Part shown: positions 26,829-38,272 of the stretch, one piece after another
Numbering within the stretch: position 1 is the first letter of the stretch
Layout of the letters: every line of letters begins with the position of its first letter
Origin: an uncultured Thalassotalea sp.
Lineage (GTDB): Bacteria > Pseudomonadota > Gammaproteobacteria > Enterobacterales > Alteromonadaceae
NCBI GenBank assembly: GCA_947502355.1
Contig: CANMZP010000001.1
Location: forward strand, 248,001 to 312,000
Direction of reading: 5' to 3'
DNA length: 64,000 nt
The notes under the pieces: model-generated
Databases searched by the model: none
Seen by the model: the letters and a program-made list of their open reading frames with translations, nothing else
Told to the model about the DNA's origin: nothing
Program-made: the position numbers and the translations under genes

Positions 26829-26866
26829 AATATGCAATGATTATTTTAATCAATGCATATTTTTAG
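26829..26866 (+). terminator. Hairpin terminator between pabB and nudL
   Basis: ATATGCAATGATTA pairs with TAATCAATGCATAT (one mismatch) and is followed by TTTTT. The stem includes an ATG at 26853 in frame with nudL, which argues that nudL starts at the next ATG (26883) instead. Confidence 0.7.
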
Positions 26867-26882
26867 GTCGTCGCAGTTAGGC

Positions 26883-27464
26883 ATGAATCAACAGCAGTTT
26901 ATCCAACGCTTTAGTTATAACAACCTCGATGCCAACCCTCTGGCCGCAAATCCATTACTAAAAAGTAACGGGACTTTGCGCGATGCCAGCGTTTTGATCC
27001 CTATTTATGCCGACCAAAACGATTTGCATGTGGTGCTAACCAAACGCGCTGCGCATTTAAAACATCACCCAGGACAAGTGAGTTTCCCCGGTGGAAAAGT
27101 CGAGCCCTCTGATGGCACCTTGATTAATACGGCATTAAGAGAAAGTGAAGAAGAAATTGGCCTGCTCCGAGAAGATGTGGAAATTGTCGGGCAATTAACC
27201 CGCTACCCAACCATTTCGGGTTATGAAATTACCCCGATCATCGGCCTTATTCCCAAGGACTATGTGTTTACCCCGGATCATAATGAAGTGGCCGAAGTAT
27301 TTACCGTACCCTTGCAGCACTTTTTAAATGAAAACAATCATTATAATATCCAAGTCAAACAACGTGGCATTAACCATACAGTCCATTTTATGCCATATTT
27401 ATCCTATAACATTTGGGGCGCAACCGCCGCGATCCTCAAAGACTTGGTTCTCCATGTAAAATAA
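26883..27464 (+). CDS. nudL: Nudix hydrolase NudL-like (CoA pyrophosphatase)
   Basis: A 193-residue Nudix hydrolase expected to cleave coenzyme A or its derivatives to phosphopantetheine and adenosine bisphosphate. The box is FPGGKVEPSD followed by ALRESEEEIGL, with the extra spacing seen in NudL. A second CoA-type motif precedes it: AHLKHHPGQVSFPGG. The frame continues to an ATG at 26853, but that lies within a terminator hairpin. It is between pabB and sdaA, as in E. coli. Confidence 0.88.
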   Translation: MNQQQFIQRFSYNNLDANPLAANPLLKSNGTLRDASVLIPIYADQNDLHVVLTKRAAHLKHHPGQVSFPGGKVEPSDGTLINTALRESEEEIGLLREDVEIVGQLTRYPTISGYEITPIIGLIPKDYVFTPDHNEVAEVFTVPLQHFLNENNHYNIQVKQRGINHTVHFMPYLSYNIWGATAAILKDLVLHVK

Positions 27465-27561
27465 ACCACGTCAGTTATTGTCATTAATTTAACAAATGCG
27501 TTAAAATCCGAACATTATTTCAAAGAAGCGGAAACAACCGCTCAATTATTCAGGTTTTATT

Positions 27562-28938
27562 ATGATCAGTGTTTTTGATATGTTTTCGATTGGTATTGGT
27601 CCATCAAGCTCCCATACTGTGGGGCCGATGCGGGCTGCTAATCGTTTTATTGACTCTTTAAAAGAAAATAACATGTTTACTCAGGTAGACCGAATTAAGG
27701 TTGAACTATTTGGCTCGCTTGGGCAAACGGGCATTGGCCATGGCACTGGTAAAGCAGTAATACTCGGCTTGCATGGTGAAGCGCCTGAATCCATTGATGT
27801 GGGCATTATTGATACGTTATTAGAAAACACGGTTAATAAACAAAGCATTCACCTGAATCAAGAACAGCACATCGCGTTTCCCAAAGACAATGCCATTGTT
27901 TATCATCGCCGTAAAACATTGCCAGGTCATTCAAATGCGATGACCATTTATGCCTATCAAAACGACAAATTGTTGTTAGAGAAAACCTACTACTCCATTG
28001 GTGGGGGCTTTGTGGTTGAAGATTGTGATTTTGAAAAAGAAAAAGACAAAGCGCTATCTTTGCACAGCAACATAAAGCGACCTTATCGTTTTTCCACCGC
28101 CGATGAACTGCTTGCCATTTGCAAAGAAACGGGATTAAGCATTAGCTCGGTGATGATGGCCAATGAGAAATGCCTCAACGATGAAGCGTACATCCGCATG
28201 GAATTGGTCAAAATATGGGAAACCATGTACGCCTGTGTTGAACGCGGTATTAAAACCGAAGGCATGTTACCCGGTGGCTTAAAAGTGGTTCGCCGTGCGC
28301 CTACCCTATACCGTTTACTTAATACCGAAAAAAATGCCGACCCATTGCAAGCCATGGATTGGGTTAACTTATTCGCCCTTGCCGTAAACGAAGAAAATGC
28401 CGCCGGTTCACAAGTGGTTACTGCCCCTACGAACGGTGCTGCAGGGATCTTGCCAGCGGTATTGTGTTACTACGATAAATTTGTAAAACCGGTTAGTAAC
28501 GATGACTGCATTCGCTATTTATTAACCGCAGCAGCCATTGGCATTTTATACAAAACAAATGCCTCGATTTCGGGTGCTGAGGTAGGTTGTCAAGGCGAAG
28601 TTGGTGTTGCTTGTTCAATGGCCGCAGGTGCCCTTACCGAAATTCTTGGCGGCGATCCAAAGCAAGTTGAAAATGCGGCTGAAATTGGCATGGAACACAA
28701 CCTTGGCCTCACTTGTGATCCCGTTGGCGGTTTGGTTCAAGTCCCTTGTATTGAGCGTAATGCCATGGGATCAGTGAAAGCCATTAATGCCTCAAGACTG
28801 GCCATGCGCGGTACCGGTACGCAAAAGGTTTCCTTAGATAAGGTGATTAAAACCATGTGGGAAACCGGTAATGACATGAAAACCAAATACAAAGAAACCT
28901 CACGTGGCGGTTTAGCGGTTAATATTATCGAGTGTTAA
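27562..28938 (+). CDS. sdaA: L-serine dehydratase (iron-sulfur, single chain)
   Basis: A 458-residue enzyme deaminating L-serine to pyruvate and ammonia with a [4Fe-4S] cluster. The N-terminal beta domain begins [19 protein letters not shown]. The alpha domain holds the cluster cysteines near [12 protein letters not shown] and a further cysteine in [11 protein letters not shown]. Both domains are in one chain, as in E. coli SdaA/SdaB. It is 97 bp after nudL. It would feed amino acids released by the peptidases into central metabolism. A strong terminator follows. Confidence 0.95.
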   Translation: MISVFDMFSIGIGPSSSHTVGPMRAANRFIDSLKENNMFTQVDRIKVELFGSLGQTGIGHGTGKAVILGLHGEAPESIDVGIIDTLLENTVNKQSIHLNQEQHIAFPKDNAIVYHRRKTLPGHSNAMTIYAYQNDKLLLEKTYYSIGGGFVVEDCDFEKEKDKALSLHSNIKRPYRFSTADELLAICKETGLSISSVMMANEKCLNDEAYIRMELVKIWETMYACVERGIKTEGMLPGGLKVVRRAPTLYRLLNTEKNADPLQAMDWVNLFALAVNEENAAGSQVVTAPTNGAAGILPAVLCYYDKFVKPVSNDDCIRYLLTAAAIGILYKTNASISGAEVGCQGEVGVACSMAAGALTEILGGDPKQVENAAEIGMEHNLGLTCDPVGGLVQVPCIERNAMGSVKAINASRLAMRGTGTQKVSLDKVIKTMWETGNDMKTKYKETSRGGLAVNIIEC

Positions 28939-28956
28939 AGAGCACATCATAAACGC

Positions 28957-28994
28957 AAAAAGCCTTAAAGCATGCTTGCTTTAAGGCTTTTTTG
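28957..28994. terminator. Terminator between sdaA and cysB
   Basis: AAAAAGCCTTAAAGCA and TGCTTTAAGGCTTTTT form a long perfect stem with a 4-nt loop; it lies between convergent genes and has A and T runs on both sides. Confidence 0.9.
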
Positions 28995-29031
28995 TCTTTG
29001 TAATACCCGTTATAGCAATGACAGCGAGGTA

Positions 29032-30009
<978 letters not shown>

Positions 30010-30120
30010 TTATATAATCCGAGTTTGTTATAACTAAAATATATAACAAACATCATTATATTTCTAGAGTAAATATTCTTTTTTAGTAAAACTATTTTAC
30101 CCATACGAATCTATTGATAA

Positions 30121-30156
30121 AAAAAACGCCATAGAGGAACTCTTATGGCGTTTTTA
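30121..30156 (-). terminator. Terminator between topA and cysB
   Basis: AAAACGCCATA and TATGGCGTTTT form an 11-bp stem with a 10-nt loop, with A and T runs at the two sides. Confidence 0.8.
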
Positions 30157-30200
30157 AAAAGTAATAAACGGCTTAGTTTATTTTGTGTCAATACTCGTAC

Positions 30201-32909
30201 TTAAGACTTTTTAGCGGCAGCCTTTTTAGGCGCGGCTTTTTTGGCTGCGGGCTTTTTAGCCGCCGGTTTCTTGGCTGCTTTTTTCTTGGTTTGCTCTTCT
30301 ACCCATTTGTCATCAATATACTTAGCAACCCAGCCTGTCGCTTTGCCTTCTACTTCGGTCATCACGTATTGCTCTTTGGTTTTACGTGAGTAGCGAACGA
30401 CCGCTTCATTACCCTCAGGGTCTTTTTGCGGTGCATCGGCCAAATAATAAAACTTCGGTGAAATTCTATCTCTGAATCGATGTAACTCGGCCACTTTCGG
30501 TGCACGAGTTTCTCTTGATTTAGGGAACGTACTAGCTGCTAAGAAAATACCTGCTGCGCCATCGCGAAGTTTAAAGAACGCGTCAGATTTTTCACACTTA
30601 AGCTCTGGTAAATCAACCGGATCTTCTTTTGGTGGCGCAGCTTCACCGTTCGCCAGTAACTTACGAGTGTTCTTACACTCATCGTTCGTACAATCGAAGT
30701 ACTTACCAAAACGACCGTTTTTAAGCTCCATATCCGAGCCACAACGGTCACATTCCAATACCGGGCCATCGTAACCTTTAATTTTAAACTCGCCCTTTTC
30801 AAGCTGGTAGCCATCACACACCGGGTTGTTACCACACACATGCAACTTACGAGTTTCATCAATTAAGTAGCTATCCATTGCTGTGCCACACTTGTCACAA
30901 CGACGCATTGCCATTAACGCTTCAGTTTCGGCATCTTCAGTACCAACACTCACCGCTTCTTCACCTGGGGTAAGATTCATGGTTTGCGTACAACGCTCTT
31001 TAGGCGGCAAGCTGTAACCCGAACATCCTAAGAAGACACCCGTTGATGCGGTGCGAATGCCCATTTCACGACCACAACTTGGACATTCAATATCGGTAAC
31101 GACTGGCAAGTTTTGTTGCATGCCGCCCTCGTCCATTGCTTTATCAGCAAGCTGCAGCTGGCCAGTAAAGTTTTTGTAGAACTCGGTTAAGATATCTTTC
31201 CAGAAGGCTTTGTCTTCGGCGATATCATCAAGACTCATTTCCATGTTAGCGGTAAAGTCATAGTTCATTAGGTTTTTGAAACTGCCCGATAAACTGTCGG
31301 TAACGATTTCGCCCATTTTTTCAGCATAAAAGCGCTTCCCTTCCAGACGTACATAACCACGGTCCTGGATGGTTGAAATAATCGAAGCATACGTTGAAGG
31401 ACGACCAATAGAACGTTTTTCTAACTCTTTTACCAAGGATGCTTCACCAAAACGCGCAATCGGCTTAGTAAAGTGCTGTGCTGGGTCAAGTTCTTGTAAG
31501 GTCACTTTTTCACCAACCGCTAAGTCTGGCAAATGCGTATCTTTTTCACTACCCGTTTTGTTGGCACTGCGACTATGCACTTTAGTCCAACCGTCAAAGC
31601 GCATGACTCGACCTTTGGCTTTTAAGTCAAATTCACCCGCGCTAATGGTTAACGTTGTTACATCGTAACGGGCTGCCGTCATTTGACAGGCAACAAATTG
31701 ACGCCAAATCAAATCATAGAGCTTACGAGCATCTGCTTCCATTTTATCCAAAAAGGCCGCTTCTACTTTGACATCCGATGGACGGATCGCCTCATGCGCC
31801 TCTTGAGCATTGGCTTTAGCACCGTAAACTTTTGGCTCTGCATGCAGGTAATTATCACCAAAGTTACCTTTAATGTACTCTCGACAGCTATCAACCGCTT
31901 CTTTACTCAAGTTGGTTGAGTCGGTACGCATATAGGTAATGTGACCGGCTTCATACAAACGCTGAGCAAGCCCCATGGTTCGCTTAACACCAAAACCTAA
32001 TCGTGTACTTGCAGCCTGCTGCAGGGTTGAGGTAATAAATGGTGCCGAAGGTGTACTTTTAGACGGTTTATCTTCACGCTTTGAAACCACATAATCAGCT
32101 TCTTTTAGCGCACTCACCGCGGCCATGGCCTGGGTTTCATTGGTCGGCTTAAATGCTTTACCTGCTTGATGTGTCACATCAAGGTTTAACTCGGTGTTAT
32201 CCTGCGTTTCGGTCAGGGCTGAAATTTCCCAGTACTCTTGTGGCACAAATGCCTTAATTTCTCTTTCACGCTCAACCACTAATTTTACGGCAACGGACTG
32301 CACGCGGCCCGCAGAAAGCCCACGAGCGACTTTTTTCCACAACAGAGGGCTTACCATAAAACCAACCACTCTATCTAAAAAGCGACGGGCTTGCTGCGCG
32401 TTAACGCCATTCATGTTCAGTTCAGACGGTTGTTCAAACGCTTGTTGAATTGCCGTTTGGGTAATTTCGTTAAAAACAACGCGTTTAAAACGGTCGTCAT
32501 CACCACCAATAATTTCTTTTAAATGCCAGGCTATCGCTTCTCCCTCGCGATCCAAATCGGTTGCGAGATAAACCTTATCGGCTTTTTCGGCCAAGGTTTT
32601 CAGTTCATTGACGACTTTTTCTTTACCCGGCAATACCGCATAAGTTGCTTCCCAGTTTTTTTCGGGGTTAATGCCCATGCGATTAAATAGAGCAACTTTG
32701 TCACGTTTGGCTTTATATTTCTCTTTTTGAGCAGGCGTCATTTTACGCACTTCAGCCGGTGACTTAGTTGGTGCTTTCTTACCTGTAGCACTTGTAGGGA
32801 GATCACGAACATGACCGACACTGGATTTTACAATGTAGTCTTTGCCGAGATATTTGTTAATTGTTTTAGCCTTTGCTGGAGACTCGACAATTACCAGAGA
32901 TTTTGCCAT
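30201..32909 (-). CDS. topA: DNA topoisomerase I (TopA)
   Basis: A 902-residue type IA topoisomerase that relaxes negative supercoils. The TOPRIM domain has [13 protein letters not shown] and [14 protein letters not shown]. The nucleophile is Tyr326 in [11 protein letters not shown]. The C-terminal half has three to four zinc fingers: [17 protein letters not shown] with a CGNNPVC partner, and CDRCGSDM with a CTNDEC partner. The last about 30 residues are a Lys/Ala/Pro tail resembling histone H1, made of KKPAA-type repeats. The tail probably binds DNA without sequence preference. Confidence 0.96.
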   Translation of the reverse strand: MAKSLVIVESPAKAKTINKYLGKDYIVKSSVGHVRDLPTSATGKKAPTKSPAEVRKMTPAQKEKYKAKRDKVALFNRMGINPEKNWEATYAVLPGKEKVVNELKTLAEKADKVYLATDLDREGEAIAWHLKEIIGGDDDRFKRVVFNEITQTAIQQAFEQPSELNMNGVNAQQARRFLDRVVGFMVSPLLWKKVARGLSAGRVQSVAVKLVVEREREIKAFVPQEYWEISALTETQDNTELNLDVTHQAGKAFKPTNETQAMAAVSALKEADYVVSKREDKPSKSTPSAPFITSTLQQAASTRLGFGVKRTMGLAQRLYEAGHITYMRTDSTNLSKEAVDSCREYIKGNFGDNYLHAEPKVYGAKANAQEAHEAIRPSDVKVEAAFLDKMEADARKLYDLIWRQFVACQMTAARYDVTTLTISAGEFDLKAKGRVMRFDGWTKVHSRSANKTGSEKDTHLPDLAVGEKVTLQELDPAQHFTKPIARFGEASLVKELEKRSIGRPSTYASIISTIQDRGYVRLEGKRFYAEKMGEIVTDSLSGSFKNLMNYDFTANMEMSLDDIAEDKAFWKDILTEFYKNFTGQLQLADKAMDEGGMQQNLPVVTDIECPSCGREMGIRTASTGVFLGCSGYSLPPKERCTQTMNLTPGEEAVSVGTEDAETEALMAMRRCDKCGTAMDSYLIDETRKLHVCGNNPVCDGYQLEKGEFKIKGYDGPVLECDRCGSDMELKNGRFGKYFDCTNDECKNTRKLLANGEAAPPKEDPVDLPELKCEKSDAFFKLRDGAAGIFLAASTFPKSRETRAPKVAELHRFRDRISPKFYYLADAPQKDPEGNEAVVRYSRKTKEQYVMTEVEGKATGWVAKYIDDKWVEEQTKKKAAKKPAAKKPAAKKAAPKKAAAKKS

Positions 32910-33273
32910 ATAAATATACGTTCCTGTTTTTCAGGCTTAATTTCAGTCTGAACTTGTACGGCGAAGAATAACTTATTCCGCCCAATTAAATTTTAACAAT
33001 TGCTATTAGGTATATATGTAATTTTTGCCAGTGACAAGCAATAATTTTCACAATAAGAGGTTTCTATTCATCAAAAGAGTCCCTTTAAAATGGCATTTAC
33101 CCTTTTATATTGGGCGCATCATAATAAATTTTAAAGCGCAATTTAAAGAAAAATATTTAATTTATGCAAATAAGTGCTTCATTCGACTATTAATTAAACA
33201 AAATGAATGCAACGCCTAAATTAATCGCAAAAAAAAACCTCCGAAGAGGTTTTTTTATTAAACAGCAAATGTG
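32910..33273. other. 364-bp intergenic region upstream of topA
   Basis: It holds the topA promoter region and, at 33229-33257, a terminator for the next minus-strand gene. The only longer open frame (33025-33219, plus) starts with TTG, has no ribosome binding site and no convincing protein character. I see no RNA gene. Confidence 0.6.
33229..33257 (-). terminator. Terminator after the Big-1 protein gene
   Basis: AAAACCTC-CGAA-GAGGTTTT with long A and T flanks, 16 bp beyond the stop of the minus-strand gene. Confidence 0.85.
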
Positions 33274-35970
33274 TTATGGAACAACAGGTGCTGGTGCGGT
33301 GATATTAATCGAAATTGCATTATAGGTACTAATGGCTCCAGAAGGTGTTGTTACCGTGACGATCAAATTCCCCGTCGTTGGTTCACCTTCACCTTCAATA
33401 GAAACACTAAAGGTCGTGCCACTGTTTCTATTATCATTATTCCAAGTAAAACTATTTGGTCCAACTACACTACCTGCTGTTGCTTCAAATTCGATAACAG
33501 AACCTTTAGGCATAGGTTGGTCGTGAAGATCGGCAATGTAAACCGAAGCAAAACCAACACTCTCACCTTCAATCTCTAGCGTGTCGTCAAATTCTGTGCC
33601 AGCATCGTATGGGAAGTCTACAGTCGACATGGTGGTAAAATTAGCACCGCTGCCACTCATAACAATCACTAATTGACCACGCACATGCATTGACGTCTGT
33701 TCAGAACATCCGGCAACCAAGTCACCATTTACGTCACGGTTACACAGCACGCCATTGTATAGGCCATCTTCATCATCATAGGAGAATTGTACCCCATCGC
33801 CTAAACCATTAGGGTCGACAAAGTCATAGAACTCTTCATTTTCGGCATTAACAGCCGTAACATCATACATACCGTCTTCATTGTGATCGACAAATGCCTC
33901 TGGTAAGTCATAATCATCACCACTCACATCTTTGTTTGCTAGAAACTCATCATGTTCATCGCTATCAAATCGACCATTACCATTTAAATCAGGGAAAGAT
34001 TCTTCACCAATTGCAAAGGCCAATATGCTCGCACGACCATCGTAATCAGGTCGAGGTTGCTGAGATGTCCAGATCACCGAACAGGCACCACCAGATGTTA
34101 AACACGATGACTCTATGCTGCCGCCTTCTGTTGTAAAAGAAACAGCCGTTCCATCTGGTACCGGGTTATTAAACGCATCGGCTAAACGAGCCGTCACTGC
34201 AACTTTTTGACCATCAATATCCCAAGCTTCAGGGTTCACGGTTTCAGCGGATAAAGAAAAACTGTCTTGGTCTGGTATACCGGTAGATATCACCAATAAA
34301 CTCGATTGAGAAGAAATCACCGGCGTTACGCTATCAAGGCTCGCCGTTACACGAACAGGTGTGGCAACTGTGCCTGAATTAATCACGGTTTGCACTAAGC
34401 CATCAATATCGGATGTTGCTGATGCTGGTTCTAATTCAATACCACCTGCCGTTGTATTTAAGGCAAAATTAACCATGGCGTTACTCACTGGATCGCCATT
34501 GGTATCTAGAACACGAAACACAACGGTTGCACTTTCTTGGCCACCAATCCCTTGCAAGGATATGTTTTCAGGCGTTGCACTAACAAACTCGATACTGCCA
34601 GCACTTGCCGCTAAAACAGTAACAGTTGCATTGGCGGTTAAATTAATCCCACCCGCATTTGCAGATACCGTGATCGGGTCTTCATCAATACAACCTTTAG
34701 CAAGATACGTACTGCTCGCCTTACCGTTTGAAGAGGTAATCGGCGAACTTAGTGTTGCGGTGCCAGAAACGGTACAATTTGAGCTAAAGTCCACATCCAC
34801 TGGTAAAGTATATAAATCACCTTTTTCATCAACAATTTCAACCGAAACTACCGTCGTGCCTCCGGCAGAAACCGTAGCTAAAGAAAGCGCGGCTACACCG
34901 TCTTCAAATTCATTGGCATTATTAAAGCTACCCATCATAAGATCCGTTGCCCCAACCACTAATAATTGCTGCGCCGATTCGCCACCTTGCAAAGATGCAG
35001 TTGCGGTGCCCGCGCCCAATAAAGTCCCCGCATAAATATCAACCATAGCTTGGTTGTTTTCATCGGTAATGGCCGTAGGAATAGGAATTTCACCAATGTC
35101 CGAGGCAAAGGTTACGATAACCGGTGAATCAATTCCCGTAACGGTAGCAACAAGTTTACCTGGGGTGGTGGCATTAATAACCGAAGTTTCTTGCTCTGGA
35201 TCACTGGAAACCAAAGCGATTTCGACCGTAATAGGTGTGCCTTCAGTGACTTCATCACCGGCAGTATAAAAGCCCAAACTATCGGTTGAGCCATTTGAAA
35301 GAGACGCCGAAATGGTCCCGGCACCTTCTTTATCACCAGCCGATAACATAACAATAGCAATGCCTTCATCATTGGTTAAAGCCGTACCGATTTCCGGGGT
35401 TAAATTTCCTAGAGAGCTTTCAAACGTAACAACTTCGCCTGCGACCACTTCGCCTGCACTGGTTACTGTGGCAGTTACCGTCGCTGGCGTTAACCGAGAA
35501 ACATCCGTAGTGCTAAGGCTCAATTCAACAATAAACGTATCCGGTTCAGGACCAACCTCTTGTGCATCACCAGCGGTGTAAAAGCTTACTGTCCCAGACT
35601 CTCCACTGCCAATGGAGGCCGTTACCGTGCCTGCACCCTCAACGGTACCAGCCATAAGACCAATGCGCGCAATGCCGTCACCATCGGTAAGCGCCGTGGA
35701 AGACTCAATAGTGAACACACCTAAATTACTGCTAAAACTGACAACTTCACCAGATAGTGGCGAACCATCTTTGGTAACTGTTACGCTAATTTCAGCGGGG
35801 TTATCGGCATCGATATTTGTCTTGTCAATTGAGACACTGACAGAAAGTATAGGATCGGTTGGCGTATTTCCATCGCCTGGGTTTTCGCCGCCCCCTATTG
35901 AGTCACCGCTGCCACAAGCGGTAAGAAATAATAAGGTTAGGACATAAAAAAAACGTTGAATCTGCTTCAT
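33274..35970 (-). CDS. Surface lipoprotein with Big-1 (Ig-like) repeats
   Basis: An 898-residue lipoprotein. The ATG at 35970 starts a signal ending FLTAC (Cys19); five codons of open frame precede it. A Gly/Pro/Asp-rich linker leads into about seven bacterial Ig-like domains. Each has a pattern such as ALTDGDGIARIGLMAGTVEG followed by GAGTVTASI. Between domains six and seven is an Asp-rich insert with EF-like loops (DLNGNGRFDSDEHDE, DVSGDDYD, DHNEDGMYD), probably binding calcium. Such proteins resemble intimin/invasin stalks and may act in adhesion or matrix. It has no C-terminal anchor other than the lipid. Confidence 0.82.
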   Translation of the reverse strand: MKQIQRFFYVLTLLFLTACGSGDSIGGGENPGDGNTPTDPILSVSVSIDKTNIDADNPAEISVTVTKDGSPLSGEVVSFSSNLGVFTIESSTALTDGDGIARIGLMAGTVEGAGTVTASIGSGESGTVSFYTAGDAQEVGPEPDTFIVELSLSTTDVSRLTPATVTATVTSAGEVVAGEVVTFESSLGNLTPEIGTALTNDEGIAIVMLSAGDKEGAGTISASLSNGSTDSLGFYTAGDEVTEGTPITVEIALVSSDPEQETSVINATTPGKLVATVTGIDSPVIVTFASDIGEIPIPTAITDENNQAMVDIYAGTLLGAGTATASLQGGESAQQLLVVGATDLMMGSFNNANEFEDGVAALSLATVSAGGTTVVSVEIVDEKGDLYTLPVDVDFSSNCTVSGTATLSSPITSSNGKASSTYLAKGCIDEDPITVSANAGGINLTANATVTVLAASAGSIEFVSATPENISLQGIGGQESATVVFRVLDTNGDPVSNAMVNFALNTTAGGIELEPASATSDIDGLVQTVINSGTVATPVRVTASLDSVTPVISSQSSLLVISTGIPDQDSFSLSAETVNPEAWDIDGQKVAVTARLADAFNNPVPDGTAVSFTTEGGSIESSCLTSGGACSVIWTSQQPRPDYDGRASILAFAIGEESFPDLNGNGRFDSDEHDEFLANKDVSGDDYDLPEAFVDHNEDGMYDVTAVNAENEEFYDFVDPNGLGDGVQFSYDDEDGLYNGVLCNRDVNGDLVAGCSEQTSMHVRGQLVIVMSGSGANFTTMSTVDFPYDAGTEFDDTLEIEGESVGFASVYIADLHDQPMPKGSVIEFEATAGSVVGPNSFTWNNDNRNSGTTFSVSIEGEGEPTTGNLIVTVTTPSGAISTYNAISINITAPAPVVP

Positions 35971-36199
35971 TGAAGCGCTCTCCATGATGTTATTGTTATT
36001 AAATTCATCTTAACTTAAATTTTCTCAAAAAGTCACTTATTGACAACAAAAAATTACGCTTTCTTAAATCATTTTGTTATCTATACTTTGATTGGACAAG
36101 TAATTGCGCGCAATTACAGCAATTTAAACACAATATCAATATTTATATACATCTAAGTAACTGCTATCATTGGCTAAATTTGAATTAGAAAGATAAATT

Positions 36200-37534
36200 A
36201 TGAATAAACATATGACCGAAGGTTTGACCAGTAAGATCGTAATAGGCATGTTTGCCGGGATCCTATTGGGTACCATTTTTCAATGGATGCTGCCAAAAGA
36301 TGGCGACTTAATCATCCCGCTCTACCTTTTTGACTTCTCTGTTCGTGGCTTTTTTGTCGATGGCATTTTTGAAATTGGTGGCAAAATATTTGTTTCCAGT
36401 TTGAAAATGTTAGTTGTCCCCTTAGTGTTTGTATCGCTTGTCTGCGGTACCTGTTCATTAAATGACACCTCAAAACTTGGCCGCATTGGTGGCCGTGCCG
36501 TAGGCCTTTATCTACTATCGACAGCAATTGCCATTACGCTAGCCATTATTGCAGCAACACTAGTAATGCCGGGTGAAGGCGTTAATATGACCGCGGAAGT
36601 CACCTATGGCGCGAAAGAAGCACCATCACTTACCCAAGTGATTATTAACATGTTCCCAACCAACCCATTTAATGCGTTTGTTGAAGGCAACATGCTGCAA
36701 GTAATTGTTTTTTCTTTATTATTTGGTTTAGCCGTTGCATTAGCAGGCCCTGCAGGTGAGCGCGTTGCCAAGGTATTTGAAGACTTTAATGAAGTGATCA
36801 TGCGTTTGGTGGTTATACTCATGAACCTGGCGCCATACGGTGTATTCTGTTTAATGACTACCCTATTTACCGAACTGGAATTTAGCAAAATCATTAGTTT
36901 GCTTAAGTACTTCTTATTAGTATTAGCCGTACTAATGATTCATGCCTTTGGTACGTTCCCAATAATGCTTAAAGGCTTTACTCGCTTAAGCCCTATCACA
37001 TTCCTTAAAAAAATGCGCACCACAGCTTTATTTGCATTCAGTACCGCAAGCAGTAATGCAACCATTCCATCAACCTTGAATACGGTCACTAAAAAGCTAG
37101 GCGCCAATAACTCAATTGCCTCCTTTACGGTGCCTTTAGGGGCAACGATTAACATGGATGGTACAGCGATTATGCAAGGTGTTGCTACCGTATTCATTGC
37201 TCAGGTATTTAATGTCGACTTAACCATTACCGACTTTATTATGGTTATTGTTACCGCGACATTAGCATCGGTTGGTACCGCTGGTGTCCCAGGTGTGGGT
37301 TTAATCATGCTCGCCATGGTATTAGCGCAAGTAGGATTACCAGTAGAAGGTATCGGCTTAATCATTGGTGTGGACCGTCTATTGGATATGGTACGTACCG
37401 CGGTTAATGTAACAGGTGATTCGATGACCACGTTGATCATCGCTAAATTTGAAGGCCAACTTGATGAAAAAACCTTTAATGCGACCGATGACGATACCAG
37501 TGACGAAATCGACTTCCATCATATGAAAGAGTAA
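36200..37534 (+). CDS. Sodium:dicarboxylate/glutamate symporter (DAACS family)
   Basis: A 444-residue sodium- or proton-coupled carrier for glutamate, aspartate or C4-dicarboxylates. Eight helices and two re-entrant loops are indicated by FAFSTASSNATIPST (HP1, serine-rich), PLGATINMDGTAIM (TM7 sodium motif) and TLASVGTAGVPGVG (HP2). The NMDGT motif is complete. It is separate from the TcyP-like carrier 15 kb upstream and belongs to a different branch. No operon partner is evident; a strong terminator follows 30-70 bp downstream. Confidence 0.92.
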   Translation: MNKHMTEGLTSKIVIGMFAGILLGTIFQWMLPKDGDLIIPLYLFDFSVRGFFVDGIFEIGGKIFVSSLKMLVVPLVFVSLVCGTCSLNDTSKLGRIGGRAVGLYLLSTAIAITLAIIAATLVMPGEGVNMTAEVTYGAKEAPSLTQVIINMFPTNPFNAFVEGNMLQVIVFSLLFGLAVALAGPAGERVAKVFEDFNEVIMRLVVILMNLAPYGVFCLMTTLFTELEFSKIISLLKYFLLVLAVLMIHAFGTFPIMLKGFTRLSPITFLKKMRTTALFAFSTASSNATIPSTLNTVTKKLGANNSIASFTVPLGATINMDGTAIMQGVATVFIAQVFNVDLTITDFIMVIVTATLASVGTAGVPGVGLIMLAMVLAQVGLPVEGIGLIIGVDRLLDMVRTAVNVTGDSMTTLIIAKFEGQLDEKTFNATDDDTSDEIDFHHMKE

Positions 37535-37567
37535 GTTAATTTGACTTTATGTCGTTAGACAAAAATA

Positions 37568-37606
37568 TTGAAAAAGGGTTATGGTAAAACATAACCCTTT
37601 TTTTGT
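37568..37606 (+). terminator. Terminator after DAACS symporter gene
   Basis: AAAAAGGGTTATG and CATAACCCTTTTT form a 13-bp stem with a 6-nt loop and a T-run. Confidence 0.9.
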
Positions 37607-37642
37607 GTCTTAATAATACACATAAAATAATTTACATTATTC

Positions 37643-37670
37643 GAAACTTTTTTAGAACTTCCCCCGACTA
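37643..37670 (+). promoter_or_regulatory. Candidate ECF-type promoter of the sigma factor gene
   Basis: GAAAC at 37643-37647 and CGACTA at 37665-37670, 17 bp apart, resemble ECF promoters (GGAAC and CGTCTA type). The likely start would lie within a few bases of the ATG at 37679. Self-activation by the encoded sigma factor is a guess. Confidence 0.35.
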
Positions 37671-37678
37671 TAAGAACA

Positions 37679-38272
37679 ATGCACAACAACGTGCTGAAAA
37701 TAAATAAAAACTCGGTGACTAATTTGTTTGAACGCAGTGATGAAACATTAATAAAAAATGCATTGACCGGTAAACGTCGGGCGTGGTGTCAGTTAGTAAA
37801 ACGCCATGAACAGGATGTATACAACTATGCCTTACGCATGGTGTCTCATCGAGCCGATGCATTTGATTTAATGCAGGACATTTTTATGAGTGTATTTCGA
37901 AATTTAGCCAGTTTCCAAGGCAGAAGCCAATTTAAAACCTGGTTATTTAAAATCGCCCATTACCGCTGCATTGAATACTATCGTCGCAAGAAAGACATCG
38001 GCTCTCTTGACGATGAACCCATGCAAGTCGCAGAGCATAAAGACAGTTGCCCTGAATACCATTTTAACCACGATCAACAAGCATCCACCCTGATGCAAGC
38101 CATGCAAACATTGCCAGTAAATGAACGGGCTATTGTTGAACTTAAATTTTTCCAGCACTTTACCTTTGCCGAGATTTCTGGGCAATTAGGCTTGCCTGTT
38201 AATACCGTCAAGTCAAAGCTGTACCGCGCATTGGATAAACTCAAACTGAAACTGGAGATCGAATATGTCTAG
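37679..38272 (+). CDS. ECF sigma-70 factor
   Basis: A 197-residue RNA polymerase sigma factor with only regions 2 and 4. Region 2 (about residues 32-98) has YNYALRMVSHRADAFDLMQD and FKTWLFKIAHYRC, with YYRRKKD at its end. Region 4 (about 135-190) has LPVNERAIVELKFFQHFTF and EISGQLGLPVNTVKSKLYRA as the helix-turn-helix. Its stop overlaps the next gene by 8 bp, so the two are coupled. The group cannot be named. The next gene encodes a single-span protein placed where an anti-sigma factor is expected. Confidence 0.9.
   Translation: MHNNVLKINKNSVTNLFERSDETLIKNALTGKRRAWCQLVKRHEQDVYNYALRMVSHRADAFDLMQDIFMSVFRNLASFQGRSQFKTWLFKIAHYRCIEYYRRKKDIGSLDDEPMQVAEHKDSCPEYHFNHDQQASTLMQAMQTLPVNERAIVELKFFQHFTFAEISGQLGLPVNTVKSKLYRALDKLKLKLEIEYV

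Noticed and set aside
26853-26882. Upstream ATG for nudL
   Set aside because: It lies within the terminator hairpin of pabB; the next ATG fits better.
33025-33219. 64-codon frame upstream of topA
   Set aside because: TTG start, no ribosome binding site, AT-rich basic product without protein-like pattern.
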